The notes under the pieces: generated by a model | Seen by the model: only the letters and a program-made list of their open reading frames with translations | What the model was told of the DNA's origin: nothing | Database searches by the model: none | Shown: one piece after another, positions 7,636 through 15,838 of the stretch | Position numbering within the stretch: the first letter of the stretch is position 1 | Layout: every line of letters begins with the position of its first letter | Program-made: the position numbers and the translations under genes | Assembly (NCBI GenBank): GCA_938021685.1 | Contig: CALIFM010000083.1 | Span: 1 to 21,848 of the forward strand | Direction of reading: 5' to 3' | DNA: 21,848 nucleotides | Source of the DNA: an uncultured Gammaproteobacteria bacterium | Lineage (GTDB): Bacteria; Pseudomonadota; Gammaproteobacteria; Arenicellales; Poriferihabitantaceae

Positions 7636-7971
7636 TCACTCGCGCGCACTGGCACAATCAATGCAATATAAAGCAGCGGGATCTAAATTTAAGCGCCCTT
7701 CGCTGATGACTTGGTCGCATTCATGGCACAGGCCAAACTCACCCTGCTCAATGCGCTTTAGGGCAGTATTTAAGCGCTGCACTTCAAGGTCACGGCGGCG
7801 CTGCGCCGCTTGATTGAGCGCTTGCGATTGCATCGCATCCATGCGCGATAAACGGCCCACACGGCTTTGATCAAGTTCCACCACGGCTTGCCCTTGTTCG
7901 GCCTGTTCGCTGGTGGCTTCCGCTTGTTGCAGACGCTGCTTGATTAAGGCGGTAAAGTGCTGAGTGTCCAT
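7636..7971 (-). CDS. TraR/DksA-family zinc-finger protein
   Basis: A 111-residue protein with a long helical N-terminus and a C-terminal four-cysteine zinc finger: C82-x2-C85 in LCHEC and C103-x2-C106 in YCIDC, preceded by the family motif RIEQGEFGLCHECDQVI. DksA/TraR proteins enter the RNA polymerase secondary channel and adjust transcription with or without ppGpp. This one is shorter than true DksA (about 150 residues) and resembles the YbiI/TraR-type small paralogs. It lies between a decayed toxin cassette and the terminator of the DoxX gene, so it appears to be transcribed alone. The family is clear; its target promoters are not. Confidence 0.85.
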   Translation of the reverse strand: MDTQHFTALIKQRLQQAEATSEQAEQGQAVVELDQSRVGRLSRMDAMQSQALNQAAQRRRDLEVQRLNTALKRIEQGEFGLCHECDQVISEGRLNLDPAALYCIDCASARE

Positions 7972-8052
7972 GCCTGCATTGTGCCTAAATTTGGCTTTGT
8001 TGCAAGGTGCTGAACGTTGCTTGGTTGGGCACTAGAGGGGATTGTTACTTAC

Positions 8053-8097
8053 AAAAAAGCTTAACATCCACAGACTTTATGCCTGCGGATGTTAAGC
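8053..8097 (-). terminator. Rho-independent terminator of the DoxX gene
   Basis: A perfect 11-base inverted repeat GCTTAACATCC (8059-8069) and GGATGTTAAGC (8087-8097), with a further CAG/CTG pairing inside the loop. On the minus strand it is followed at once by six T residues (8053-8058 read as A on the plus strand). It lies about 25 bases after the DoxX stop, in the right orientation. This is a classic intrinsic terminator. Confidence 0.9.
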
Positions 8098-8121
8098 AAG
8101 GTGCCAAAACTGGCTTGGACT

Positions 8122-8562
8122 TTATTTAGCTAGTTTGTTATCTAGCGAGGCTGGGCCTGCGCCCCACACATAAAGCAGCAATAAGCCGCCCGCCATGGAT
8201 AGGTTTTTCAATATCATGATAATGTGCAATGTGGCTAGTTCAGCATTGGCAGCCTCTGAAAATCCATCTTGAGGCCCAACCCCCGCATGAAACAAAAGCG
8301 CCGTCGCAACGCAAAACAAGGCTAAGCCGAGGGCGAAAAAGCGGGTTTTGAAACCCAAGATGATGGCAATGCCCGCAGTGATCTCCAGTATGCCGACGAG
8401 CCATGACAAGATGCCTGCAAAAGGCAAGCCACCCACATTTGCGATGTAAGCGGTGGCAGCTGGATTGTCGATTAGTTTAAATATACCTGATGGGATGAAT
8501 ACCCATGCAATAAGAAGGCGAGCAATCACGCTCGTAACAGTTTGAGATTTTGTAAAAGCCAT
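8122..8562 (-). CDS. DoxX-family membrane protein
   Basis: A 146-residue integral membrane protein with four predicted helices. The DoxX signature at the N-terminus is VIARLLIAWVFIPSGIFKL, followed by LPFAGILSWLVGILEITAGI, ALGLALFCVATALLFH and MAGGLLLLYV. DoxX/DoxD-like proteins are often linked with redox or thiol metabolism, but most members, including this one, have no proven function. A good Shine-Dalgarno (AGGAAC) lies 7 bases before the ATG and a strong terminator follows the gene, so it is most likely a single-gene transcript, divergent from msbA. Confidence 0.85.
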   Translation of the reverse strand: MAFTKSQTVTSVIARLLIAWVFIPSGIFKLIDNPAATAYIANVGGLPFAGILSWLVGILEITAGIAIILGFKTRFFALGLALFCVATALLFHAGVGPQDGFSEAANAELATLHIIMILKNLSMAGGLLLLYVWGAGPASLDNKLAK

Positions 8563-8789
8563 GTTTTGTTCCTATTGTTATTAAAAGTAAGGGGCTCAAG
8601 CTTGCGCCCAATCATTAGTAAGACGAGTGGCAACTGCGCCAATCGACATTTCTGTGAAATTTTTTAACTTAAAGTAAATAGTTATGGGTGAAATGGCCTC
8701 AAGCTTGTGTGGTATTAAGCATGGGTAAACAACAATATTAGGAGTGCGTTCGGCAAAGATAGGGCCGCAAAATACGGTAAACTTCGACC

Positions 8790-10601
8790 ATGTCAACTTC
8801 AAGCCCCGAAAGCGCAGCCAAACAAACAATGTCGTCCAGCACGGTTTCGTCCAGCGCTATTTATTTGCGTTTGCTGCGCTATGTGCTGCCCTATAAGGGC
8901 GTGTTTGCCATTGCCATTATGGGCATGTTGATTGTGGCGGTGGGCGAAACGGCGTTTGTGGCACTGCTTAAGCCCATTATGGATGAAGGCTTTATTAACC
9001 GCGATGCAGCCTTAATTAAATGGTTGCCGCTGCTGTTGATTGGAGTGCTGCTATTTCGCGGTTTTGGTCAGTTTATTGACACCTACTGCATGGATTGGGT
9101 AGGGCGCAAAGTGATTTTTGACCTGCGCGGGCAATTGTTTGATAAGCAGCTACGCTTGGCGGAATCACATTTTGATCACCACCCCAGTGCCAATATGGTG
9201 TCACAGTTGGTATTTGACGCTGAGCAAGTGGCCAGAGCCAGCACCAATGCGCTGCGCATTTTCGTGCGTGACAGCATCAATGTGATACTGCTGCTGCTAT
9301 GGATGGCTTATTTAAGTTGGAAAGCCACCTTGGGCTTTTTAGTGATTGTGCCGCTGGCTTTGATTATTTTGCGGGTAGCCAGCAAGCGGCTACGCAGCAG
9401 CAGCCATGAGATTCAAGCTACCATGGGCCGTATCACCCAAGTGGCGTCCGAGGCCTTAAGCGGTCACGAGCTAGTTAAAAGCTTTCATGGCTATGACCAT
9501 CAAAACCGCTTGTTTGATCATGCGAATAACCGCAACCGCCAGCAGTTTATGAAACGCACGTTGGTGTCGGCAATCACGGTGCCGTTAACGGTGTTTTTGG
9601 CAGGCATTGCACTGGCCATTATCATTTGGGTGGCTTTGTCGGGCGAAGGTGAAAGTGCGATTAGTGCCGGCACCTTTGTGTCATACATCAGTGCCACGGT
9701 GATGCTTATGCAGCCGCTGCGACGCTTAACTAAAGTGAACGAGCTAATTCAAACCGGCATTGCCGCCGCGCACTCTATTTTTAGTACGCTGGATTTAGCG
9801 CCGGAATCCGACACGGGCACAGCTACCTTGCCCCAGCCGATTAAAGGCAAGATTGCCTTTGAGAATGTTTCGTTTTCATACGATGAAGATGAGCGCACTG
9901 CCTTACAGGGGGTGTCGTTCAAGTTGCCGGCGCAGTCCAAGATTGCGCTGGTCGGTCTATCGGGCAGCGGTAAATCTACTGTAGCCAAATTATTACTGCG
10001 TCTGTACCACCCCAACCAAGGACGCATTACCATTGATGGTCAAGACATCAGTGAGTTAAGCCTGCAAGCGCTGCGTTCACAAATTGCATTGGTGCCGCAA
10101 ACCTCGGTGTTGTTTGACGATAGCCTGCGCAACAACATCATTTACGGTAGCGATGACAAAGGTGAGCAGCACTTCCAGCAGGTGGTGCAAGCAGCACTTA
10201 TTGATGAGTTTGCCAGTGAGCATCCGCAGCAGTACGAGCAAGCGCTGGGCGAGAATGGCAGCAAGCTGTCTGGTGGTCAGCAGCAGCGGGTGGCGATTGG
10301 CCGTGCTTTGTATAAAGACGCACCGATCTTGCTTTTGGATGAAGCGACCTCCGCGTTGGATTCACAATCTGAAGGTAAGATTCAAACGACATTGGATGCC
10401 TTGTTCGCAGGCCGCACAGCTTTGGTGATTGCGCACCGCTTGTCGACCATCGCCAATGCCGATTTGATTTTGGTGTTTGACCAAGGCCATTTAGTGGAAC
10501 AAGGCAAGCACACGGCCTTACTAAAGGAAAAGGGGACCTACTACCGACTGCATCAAGCGCAGGAGCACGGTTCGCAACAAGGGCAAGGCGCAGCAGAATA
10601 A
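8790..10601 (+). CDS. msbA: MsbA, lipid A export ATP-binding/permease protein
   Basis: A 603-residue half-size ABC exporter. The N-terminal transmembrane domain (about residues 25-325) has six hydrophobic helices. The nucleotide-binding domain has Walker A GLSGSGKST near residue 389, Q-loop LVPQTSVLFDDSLRNNI, signature LSGGQQQR near 493, Walker B ILLLDEATSALD near 512 and the switch histidine in VIAHRLSTIA. MsbA flips core lipid A across the inner membrane. The assignment over other exporters rests on the lpxK and kdsB genes right behind it. The upstream sequence has no strong Shine-Dalgarno, and an in-frame ATG at 8829 (MSSSTVSSS) is an alternative start that would drop 13 residues. Confidence 0.94.
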   Translation: MSTSSPESAAKQTMSSSTVSSSAIYLRLLRYVLPYKGVFAIAIMGMLIVAVGETAFVALLKPIMDEGFINRDAALIKWLPLLLIGVLLFRGFGQFIDTYCMDWVGRKVIFDLRGQLFDKQLRLAESHFDHHPSANMVSQLVFDAEQVARASTNALRIFVRDSINVILLLLWMAYLSWKATLGFLVIVPLALIILRVASKRLRSSSHEIQATMGRITQVASEALSGHELVKSFHGYDHQNRLFDHANNRNRQQFMKRTLVSAITVPLTVFLAGIALAIIIWVALSGEGESAISAGTFVSYISATVMLMQPLRRLTKVNELIQTGIAAAHSIFSTLDLAPESDTGTATLPQPIKGKIAFENVSFSYDEDERTALQGVSFKLPAQSKIALVGLSGSGKSTVAKLLLRLYHPNQGRITIDGQDISELSLQALRSQIALVPQTSVLFDDSLRNNIIYGSDDKGEQHFQQVVQAALIDEFASEHPQQYEQALGENGSKLSGGQQQRVAIGRALYKDAPILLLDEATSALDSQSEGKIQTTLDALFAGRTALVIAHRLSTIANADLILVFDQGHLVEQGKHTALLKEKGTYYRLHQAQEHGSQQGQGAAE

Positions 10602-10602
10602 T

Positions 10603-11640
10603 ATGCACGTTTTTATTCAGCGCCAGTGGCAACGCAAGGGCCTATGGGCGTGGGCGTTCAGCCCTTTAAGTGCGATGGTATGGGCGGCAGCGTGGCTTAA
10701 GCGTAGAGGCTATCAATTAGGCTGGCTAAAGTCTCGGGCGTGCAGTGTACCGGTGATTGTGGTGGGTAATCTCAGCGTGGGCGGCACCGGCAAAACGCCA
10801 TTGGTGATTTATCTTTGCCATTTGTTGATTGAACAAGGTTACCGCCCTGGTGTTATTAGCCGTGGCTATAAAGCGAAAAAAGAGGGTGAGCCACACTTGG
10901 TAGAAACGGATTCAAGTGCTGCGCAAGTTGGCGACGAGCCCTTGCTGATTGCACAGCGTACCGGTTGCCCGGTAATGGTCAGTCCGCAGCGCTATGCCAG
11001 TGCCCAACGGCTTATTGATGAGCACGGCTGTGACGTGATTATCAGTGATGACGGCTTTCAGCATTTACAATTGAAACGTGACGTCGATATTTTGCTACAG
11101 GATAGCCGGGGCCATGGCAACGGTTGGTGTTTGCCGTCGGGCCCGCTGCGCGAAGGGCGCAATGCACAAGCAGCGGCGCATTTTTTGGTGCATCATGATA
11201 GCGGTGTGCAGCAAAAGATTTTAACTGCTATTGATGACGAGCATACACAGACTATGCAACTACAAATGGGAACAGCTTATAAATTAGGCACTACAGAAAC
11301 TTGTAGTCTTGCGCAACTTAAAGCCGCCAGCCAAGTTTTGCCACTGCATGCCGTAGCGGGCATTGGTGACCCCGAGCGTTTTTTTCGAGCCTTACGCAGC
11401 ATAGGTCTTGTAGTACAACCACACCCCTTTGCTGATCATTATGCTTATGTGGCGAGTGACTTTGATTTTGCAGACACTGCTGATGTTCTCATCACTGAAA
11501 AAGATGCAGTTAAGTGTCAGTATTTAAATTTAAAGCAAACTGTATGGGTGCTGCCAGTAACCGCAGAGTTAAGCACTGGTTTTGATGAAGCATTGCTGGC
11601 GCAGCTTGCAAGCATTCCCAAAGCGGGCGCTTCAGCTTAA
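10603..11640 (+). CDS. lpxK: LpxK, tetraacyldisaccharide 4'-kinase
   Basis: A 345-residue lipid A kinase that phosphorylates the 4' position of the tetraacyldisaccharide-1-phosphate to give lipid IVA at the inner membrane. The P-loop GNLSVGGTGKT is at residues 55-65, with the usual N-terminal membrane-associated helix (MVWAAAWLKRRGYQLGWLKS). ISDDGFQHLQLKRDVDI contains the catalytic DDGFQH, and LPSGPLREG and ITEKDAVK follow. It begins one base after the msbA stop, as in many gammaproteobacteria, and is clearly co-transcribed. Confidence 0.96.
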   Translation: MHVFIQRQWQRKGLWAWAFSPLSAMVWAAAWLKRRGYQLGWLKSRACSVPVIVVGNLSVGGTGKTPLVIYLCHLLIEQGYRPGVISRGYKAKKEGEPHLVETDSSAAQVGDEPLLIAQRTGCPVMVSPQRYASAQRLIDEHGCDVIISDDGFQHLQLKRDVDILLQDSRGHGNGWCLPSGPLREGRNAQAAAHFLVHHDSGVQQKILTAIDDEHTQTMQLQMGTAYKLGTTETCSLAQLKAASQVLPLHAVAGIGDPERFFRALRSIGLVVQPHPFADHYAYVASDFDFADTADVLITEKDAVKCQYLNLKQTVWVLPVTAELSTGFDEALLAQLASIPKAGASA

Positions 11641-11649
11641 ACTAGCATT

Positions 11650-12432
11650 ATGTTTACCACCAATTTTATTGTTGTTATCCCCGCGCGTTTTGCTAGTAGT
11701 CGCTTGCCGGGCAAGCCGCTGTTGGACATCACGGGTAAGCCAATGATTCAATGGGTTTATGAGCAGGCTACTGCTTCTGCAGCCAAAGCGGTCTATGTCG
11801 CGACGGATGATCAGCGTATCGCCGATTGCGTACAAGGGTTTGGTGGTGAGTGTGTGATGACCGATTCTAGTCATCAGTCTGGCACTGAGCGTATTGCACA
11901 ATTAGTGCAAGAACTGGAATTGAGTGACATGCAAATTATCGTTAATGTGCAGGGTGATGAGCCAGACATGCCAAGTGCGTTGATTCAACAAATGGCGGAT
12001 GGCTTCGCTGTTAACGGCGGCCAACAAGCCGATATAGTAACGTCCTGTGCGCCATTAGATGATTTTAGTCAATTGCAAGACCCGAACTGTGTGAAAGTAG
12101 TGCGCGATGCGCAACAGCGCGCTTTGTATTTTAGCCGCGCGCCCATCGCCTATAATCGAGCACCAAATGATTTTGCTAGTACCACGTATGCCTACCGCCG
12201 TCATATTGGCATTTATGCCTACCGTGCTGCTTACATTACACAATTTGCACAGCAAGTCCCTTGTGAGTTAGAACTCACTGAAGGGTTGGAACAGCTGCGC
12301 GCTTTGTGGCATGGCGGGCTCATTTTTTGCCCAGATGCCTGCGCTGCCCCCGGCCCTGGGATTGATACTGAAGCGGACATAGAGCAAGCACGAATTGCCT
12401 TTAATGCTAAGGAAGCTGATGAGCAGCAATAA
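11650..12432 (+). CDS. kdsB: KdsB, 3-deoxy-manno-octulosonate cytidylyltransferase (CMP-KDO synthetase)
   Basis: A 260-residue cytosolic enzyme that activates KDO with CTP for the inner core of lipopolysaccharide. Motifs: VVIPARFASSRLPGKPL (nucleotide binding, residues 8-24), PMIQWVYEQ, VATDDQRI, QSGTERIAQ, IIVNVQGDEPDMP, YFSRAPIAYNR, HIGIYAYRAAY and ELTEGLEQLRAL. The length is normal for the family. It starts nine bases after lpxK stops. The intervening YcaR-type small protein seen between lpxK and kdsB in enterobacteria is absent here. Confidence 0.96.
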   Translation: MFTTNFIVVIPARFASSRLPGKPLLDITGKPMIQWVYEQATASAAKAVYVATDDQRIADCVQGFGGECVMTDSSHQSGTERIAQLVQELELSDMQIIVNVQGDEPDMPSALIQQMADGFAVNGGQQADIVTSCAPLDDFSQLQDPNCVKVVRDAQQRALYFSRAPIAYNRAPNDFASTTYAYRRHIGIYAYRAAYITQFAQQVPCELELTEGLEQLRALWHGGLIFCPDACAAPGPGIDTEADIEQARIAFNAKEADEQQ

Positions 12433-12730
12433 GATTCCGATCAGTGTATGCTACGCCACTTCTGATAGTCAGCGTGTGATTGAGTTAGATGCAGCCGCCG
12501 ATGAGCCGCCATTGGCGGTAATTCAGCGTTCGGGCATTCTAGAGCAGTTTCCTGAATTGAAAGCAGATGAATTGGTATTTGGTGTATACGGCAAAAAATG
12601 GCAAGAGGGTAGCCGATTGTTTGAGCACGACCGCATCGAAATTTACCGCCCTCTACAACTTAGTCCTACCGAAGCACGCCGCCTGCGGGCGCAGCGCGCT
12701 AAAGATAAAGCCGCTGCTGAGGCAGATTAA
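12419..12730 (+). CDS. RnfH/UPF0125-family ubiquitin-fold protein
   Basis: A 103-residue RnfH-family (RatB) protein with a beta-grasp, ubiquitin-like fold. The family's diagnostic parts are visible: an N-terminal strand PISVCYAT, then VIQRSGILEQFPEL, VFGVYGKKWQEGSRLFEHDRIEIYRPL, and the basic tail PTEARRLRAQRAKDK. I place the start at ATG 12419 (MSSNKIPI), which overlaps the kdsB stop by 14 bases and fits the family's N-terminus. An upstream ATG at 12395 would add eight non-conserved residues. The molecular role of RnfH is not established. In many gammaproteobacteria it lies beside ratA/smpB, so its place at the end of a lipopolysaccharide operon is unusual. Confidence 0.85.
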   Translation: MSSNKIPISVCYATSDSQRVIELDAAADEPPLAVIQRSGILEQFPELKADELVFGVYGKKWQEGSRLFEHDRIEIYRPLQLSPTEARRLRAQRAKDKAAAEAD

Positions 12731-12789
12731 ATCCAGTAAAATTAACCGTGAGCCCCCACTCTATATTGAATCCTATATTGTAATCATCT

Positions 12790-13809
12790 ATGCATATTTT
12801 AATCACCGGCGGCGCGGGTTTTATCGGTTCAAGTTTGGCGCATCGCTTATTGGCACGCGGCGATACTGTGCATGCCATTGATAATCTCAACGATTACTAT
12901 GAAGTCAGCTTAAAAAAGGCACGCCTTGCACAGCTAGAGCCGCATGCTAATTTCAGTTTTTCGCAGATGGACTTGGATGACCAAGCGGCGATGCAAGGCT
13001 TGTTCGCTGAGCACCACTTTGATGCGGTGATGAATTTGGCTGCGCAGGCGGGGGTGCGGTACTCATTGGAAAATCCAGCCGCTTATGTCAATGCCAACTT
13101 GGTGGGTTTTGGTCATTTGCTCGAAGGTTGTCGCCAAAGCCAAGTTAAGCATTTGGTGTTTGCTTCCTCAAGCTCTGTTTATGGCGCCAACACCAAGCTG
13201 CCGTTTTCGGAAGACGACCCTGTTGATCACCCTGTTTCGCTGTATGCGGCTAGTAAAAAAGCCAATGAGTTGATGGCGCACACCTATGCGCACTTGTATG
13301 ACATTTCATGCACCGGGCTGCGGTTTTTCACGGTCTACGGCCCATGGGGGCGGCCAGATATGGCATTTTTTAAATTCACCAAAGCGATCTTGGCTGGCGA
13401 GCCTATTCCGGTTTATAACCACGGCAAGCTTACCCGTGATTTCACCTACATTGACGACATTGTGGAAGGCGTAATCCGCGTGATTGACCGCCCCGCCACC
13501 CCAGACCCTGATTTTAATTCGGATAAGCCCACGCCCGCTTCCAGCCAGGCACCATTTCGTATCTACAATATCGGCAATGGCACTCGTATTGAGCTAATGG
13601 ATTACATCCAAACTTTGGAAGAATGCTTGGGTGTGAAAGCGCAATACAACATGTTGCCGATGCAAGATGGTGATGTGCATGCCACCAATGCCGATGTGAG
13701 CCGCTTGCATGATGAATTTGGTTTTGCGCCCAGCACTAGTATTCAAGAAGGCTTAAGCCAGTTTGCGCAATGGTACCGCGAATATTACAATGTGCCCAAG
13801 CATCAATAA
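12790..13809 (+). CDS. NAD-dependent nucleotide-sugar epimerase, likely UDP-glucuronate 4-epimerase
   Basis: A 339-residue extended short-chain dehydrogenase. The N-terminal Rossmann motif TGGAGFIGS is followed by DNLNDYYEVSLKKARL, which is typical of UDP-glucuronate 4-epimerases. The catalytic site shows SSSSVYG and YxxxK (Y152-AASK156). RFFTVYGPWGRPDMA and DFTYIDDIVEGV are the substrate-side motifs of the GAE/CapI group. It would supply UDP-galacturonate for capsule, O-antigen or lipopolysaccharide core. It lies 59 bases behind the LPS operon on the same strand, so it may share its transcript. The exact sugar is inference; no glycosyltransferase neighbour is present to confirm it. Confidence 0.85.
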   Translation: MHILITGGAGFIGSSLAHRLLARGDTVHAIDNLNDYYEVSLKKARLAQLEPHANFSFSQMDLDDQAAMQGLFAEHHFDAVMNLAAQAGVRYSLENPAAYVNANLVGFGHLLEGCRQSQVKHLVFASSSSVYGANTKLPFSEDDPVDHPVSLYAASKKANELMAHTYAHLYDISCTGLRFFTVYGPWGRPDMAFFKFTKAILAGEPIPVYNHGKLTRDFTYIDDIVEGVIRVIDRPATPDPDFNSDKPTPASSQAPFRIYNIGNGTRIELMDYIQTLEECLGVKAQYNMLPMQDGDVHATNADVSRLHDEFGFAPSTSIQEGLSQFAQWYREYYNVPKHQ

Positions 13810-13852
13810 GCTTGCTTAGTTCAATGTTTATCGACAGTAGCAACCTAAACCA

Positions 13853-14515
13853 ATGAGTTACTCGGCGGCTTATCAAATTCCGCCGTCGATAGCCATTGCG
13901 CGCTATTTGCAATGCTATAAAGGAGACGCGCGCCAAGGCAATGAAGAACTAACTTTGGTAGGGCCGTTGGCTAATGGTAATAAAGCATATGTTGACCCCG
14001 TTATTTTTGTTGATGGTGGGGCCAATTTTCGTCAAGGCACAGAAGGTCTAGTGGTCGGCGATGGCGATTCGTATGACGGTGAAATGGATGAAAAGATCAG
14101 CGCCAACAAAAACTACTCCGACTTGGCCTATGTGTTGGCAGGCATTCCGCCGCAGTTTAAAAAATTACAGCTAGATGGTTTTTTAGGCGGTCGACGTGAC
14201 CATGAGCTGCTTAACATTGGCGAAGTATACGCTTGCTTAAAGCACCAAGCGCGGGGTTTTAGTATCTGTTTTGATGATCAAATTCACGCCTTTGGCCACG
14301 GTGAGTGGCAACTAACGCTGAATCAAACCTTCAGTCTGATATGCCTCGAGCCTGTGCAAGTGCAGCTTACCGGCGATTGCCAATACCCTATCGACCCTGC
14401 CGCACAACTGAGTCCACTCAGTTCTTTGGGGCTAAGCAACAAAGGCCACGGCCAAGTGCAGCTTAAGTGCGATGGCCCGCTGTTGTTGTACTACAGCGAG
14501 CCAATCACGACTTAA
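13853..14515 (+). CDS. Divergent thiamine pyrophosphokinase-like protein
   Basis: A 220-residue protein with the motif order of thiamine pyrophosphokinases. VDGGANF is at about residues 52-58, VGDGDSYDG at about 67-75 (aspartates as in the family GDxDS), NYSDLAYVL at about 88-96 (where the family has TD...A), then LDGFLGGRRDHELLN at about 107-121 and a C-terminal beta domain with LSSLGLSNKG and a terminal GPLLLYYSE. True enzymes move pyrophosphate from ATP to thiamine. Here the second and third motifs are altered and the N-terminal 45 residues are atypical, so the substrate may differ. It follows the epimerase by 43 bases on the same strand and ends five bases before a convergent porin gene. 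The fold is likely; the activity is uncertain. Confidence 0.7.
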   Translation: MSYSAAYQIPPSIAIARYLQCYKGDARQGNEELTLVGPLANGNKAYVDPVIFVDGGANFRQGTEGLVVGDGDSYDGEMDEKISANKNYSDLAYVLAGIPPQFKKLQLDGFLGGRRDHELLNIGEVYACLKHQARGFSICFDDQIHAFGHGEWQLTLNQTFSLICLEPVQVQLTGDCQYPIDPAAQLSPLSSLGLSNKGHGQVQLKCDGPLLLYYSEPITT

Positions 14516-14520
14516 TCACC

Positions 14521-15036
14521 TTAGAATTCTACCTTAACTCCAGCAATGGCCGTGTTTACGTCAATATCATCGGTGTCGATACGGTTGTATTCTGCAAACA
14601 AGTTAGCCACGCCAAAGTCCACTTCGCCGCCCACTCCCCAGAATGGCTGGTTGGTGTTTTCGTCCAACTGGCTAACTCCCAGTACGCTTACTTCTGCGGC
14701 CACACGTGCAACGCCTAATTTGGCATAAAGGTCGACGTACTCGCCCACGGGCAGTGAGCCCACTCCGCTCAGCATGTAGATTCCTGCATCTACGTCTAAG
14801 CCCACGGCGCTGTCTACACCCGCCGATGTTAGCGTAAGGTCCACGCCAAGGCTGTCAGTAAACATATAACCAATTTTGAAGGCTGCTTCGTTAGCGGTTT
14901 CATCAAAATCATTACTGTTCAAATCCGAGCGTGCTACGCCCACACCGGCATACAAGCCACTGTCGTCGAAGCTTTCGGCCTGTGAACCGACACCCATAGC
15001 TAACAAGATGCCTACTGCTGTTGCTAATTTTTTCAT
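14521..15036 (-). CDS. Small outer-membrane beta-barrel protein (OmpA/OmpW-like 8-strand type)
   Basis: A 171-residue secreted protein. A signal peptide MKKLATAVGILLAMGVGSQA is cleaved after residue 20. The rest alternates polar and hydrophobic residues in strands such as GLYAGVGVARSDL, AAFKIGYMF, VDLYAKLGVARVA and FWGVGGEVDFG. It ends in the C-terminal phenylalanine (GVKVEF) recognised by the BAM complex. Size and pattern fit an eight-stranded barrel of the 'outer membrane beta-barrel protein' group. A strong AGGGAAAA ribosome site precedes the start. Function is unknown. It is convergent with the TPK-like gene. Confidence 0.82.
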   Translation of the reverse strand: MKKLATAVGILLAMGVGSQAESFDDSGLYAGVGVARSDLNSNDFDETANEAAFKIGYMFTDSLGVDLTLTSAGVDSAVGLDVDAGIYMLSGVGSLPVGEYVDLYAKLGVARVAAEVSVLGVSQLDENTNQPFWGVGGEVDFGVANLFAEYNRIDTDDIDVNTAIAGVKVEF

Positions 15037-15252
15037 GATATTTTCCCTACTCCATTATGCTCGTTATATTATCTATGCCCACTGCAATGGACGACCACAG
15101 CCCCATTACGGTGCCGACAAGGCCGTTATACAAGCGCTTGTCTTAATGAATACTTAATTATGGGTTGCTAACGCAGCGCACCAGTGATGCAGATGGGTGG
15201 GGTTCAGTTTGTGCGGCTTTTTATCGAGAGAAAGGCTTTGTTTTGCAAAAGG

Positions 15253-15693
15253 CTACCACTCACCGGTATTGCTCATTTCTGCCCAAGGTGCTTGAGGGGC
15301 CAGGGCTTCACCTTTTTGCAGCAGTTCAATCGAGATGTTATCGGGTGAGCGTACAAAAGCCATGCGGCCGTCGTGCGGCGGACGGTTGATGGTCACACCG
15401 CCGTCCATCAAGCGCTGACAGGTGGCATAAATGTCATCGACCTCGTAGGCCAAATGTCCAAAATTACGGCCGCCGTCGTAGTCTTCGGTGTCCCAGTTAT
15501 AGGTCAGCTCCACCAACGGCGCAGCGTTTTGTTTAGCCTGTGCAGCATCGTCAGGGGCAGCTAAGAACACTAAAGTAAAGCGCCCACTCTCATAGTTGTT
15601 GCGCCTAGTTTCCACCAAACCAAGGTGATTGCAGTAAAAAGCTAAAGACGCGTCTAAGTCGTGCACGCGCACCATGGTGTGTAAATAGCGCAT
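15253..15693 (-). CDS. gloA: Glyoxalase I (lactoylglutathione lyase)
   Basis: A 146-residue VOC-fold metalloenzyme that converts the hemithioacetal of methylglyoxal and glutathione to S-lactoylglutathione. The four metal ligands sit where expected for the short, nickel-type bacterial enzyme: H5 (MRYLHTMVRV), E62 (VELTYNW), H80 (FGHLAYEV) and E123 (ISIELL). Other family motifs are LDASLAFYCNHLGL, GGRNFGH and GRMAFVRSPDN. It ends with TAG. The C-terminal tail after residue 128 is a little longer than in E. coli GloA. It stands alone, 145 bases from the end of the large flavoprotein gene. Confidence 0.94.
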   Translation of the reverse strand: MRYLHTMVRVHDLDASLAFYCNHLGLVETRRNNYESGRFTLVFLAAPDDAAQAKQNAAPLVELTYNWDTEDYDGGRNFGHLAYEVDDIYATCQRLMDGGVTINRPPHDGRMAFVRSPDNISIELLQKGEALAPQAPWAEMSNTGEW

Positions 15694-15783
15694 TGGGTGT
15701 TGTTAAATTGATAAAGGATGACAAGCATAACGCAAGCACGTCCATTTTTAAACGGGCGACGTGGTTACTCCCTTTTTATGGAA

Positions 15784-15810
15784 CCACTACTACATCATCA
15801 ACAGTAGTGG
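15784..15810. repeat. Inverted repeat (8-bp stem, 11-base loop)
   Basis: CCACTACT at 15784-15791 and AGTAGTGG at 15803-15810 form a perfect stem downstream of the flavoprotein gene (which ends at 15839) and upstream of the gloA start. There is no T run on either strand, so it is at best a weak or factor-assisted terminator for the leftward methylamine-like operon. Confidence 0.4.
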
Positions 15811-15838
15811 CTCTCCCAGGAAAGGCCCGCCGCGCAGG

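Noticed and set aside
8596..8829. 77-residue minus-strand frame between the DoxX gene and msbA
   Set aside because: It overlaps the msbA start, has no family resemblance, and occupies what should be the divergent promoter region.
15165..15389. 74-residue plus-strand frame between the outer-membrane protein and gloA
   Set aside because: More than half is antisense to the well-supported gloA gene, and the rest has no protein-like features.
15784..15810. Intrinsic terminator for the MttB/regulator/flavoprotein operon
   Set aside because: The stem is perfect but no T tract follows on the minus strand, so it is listed only as an inverted repeat.
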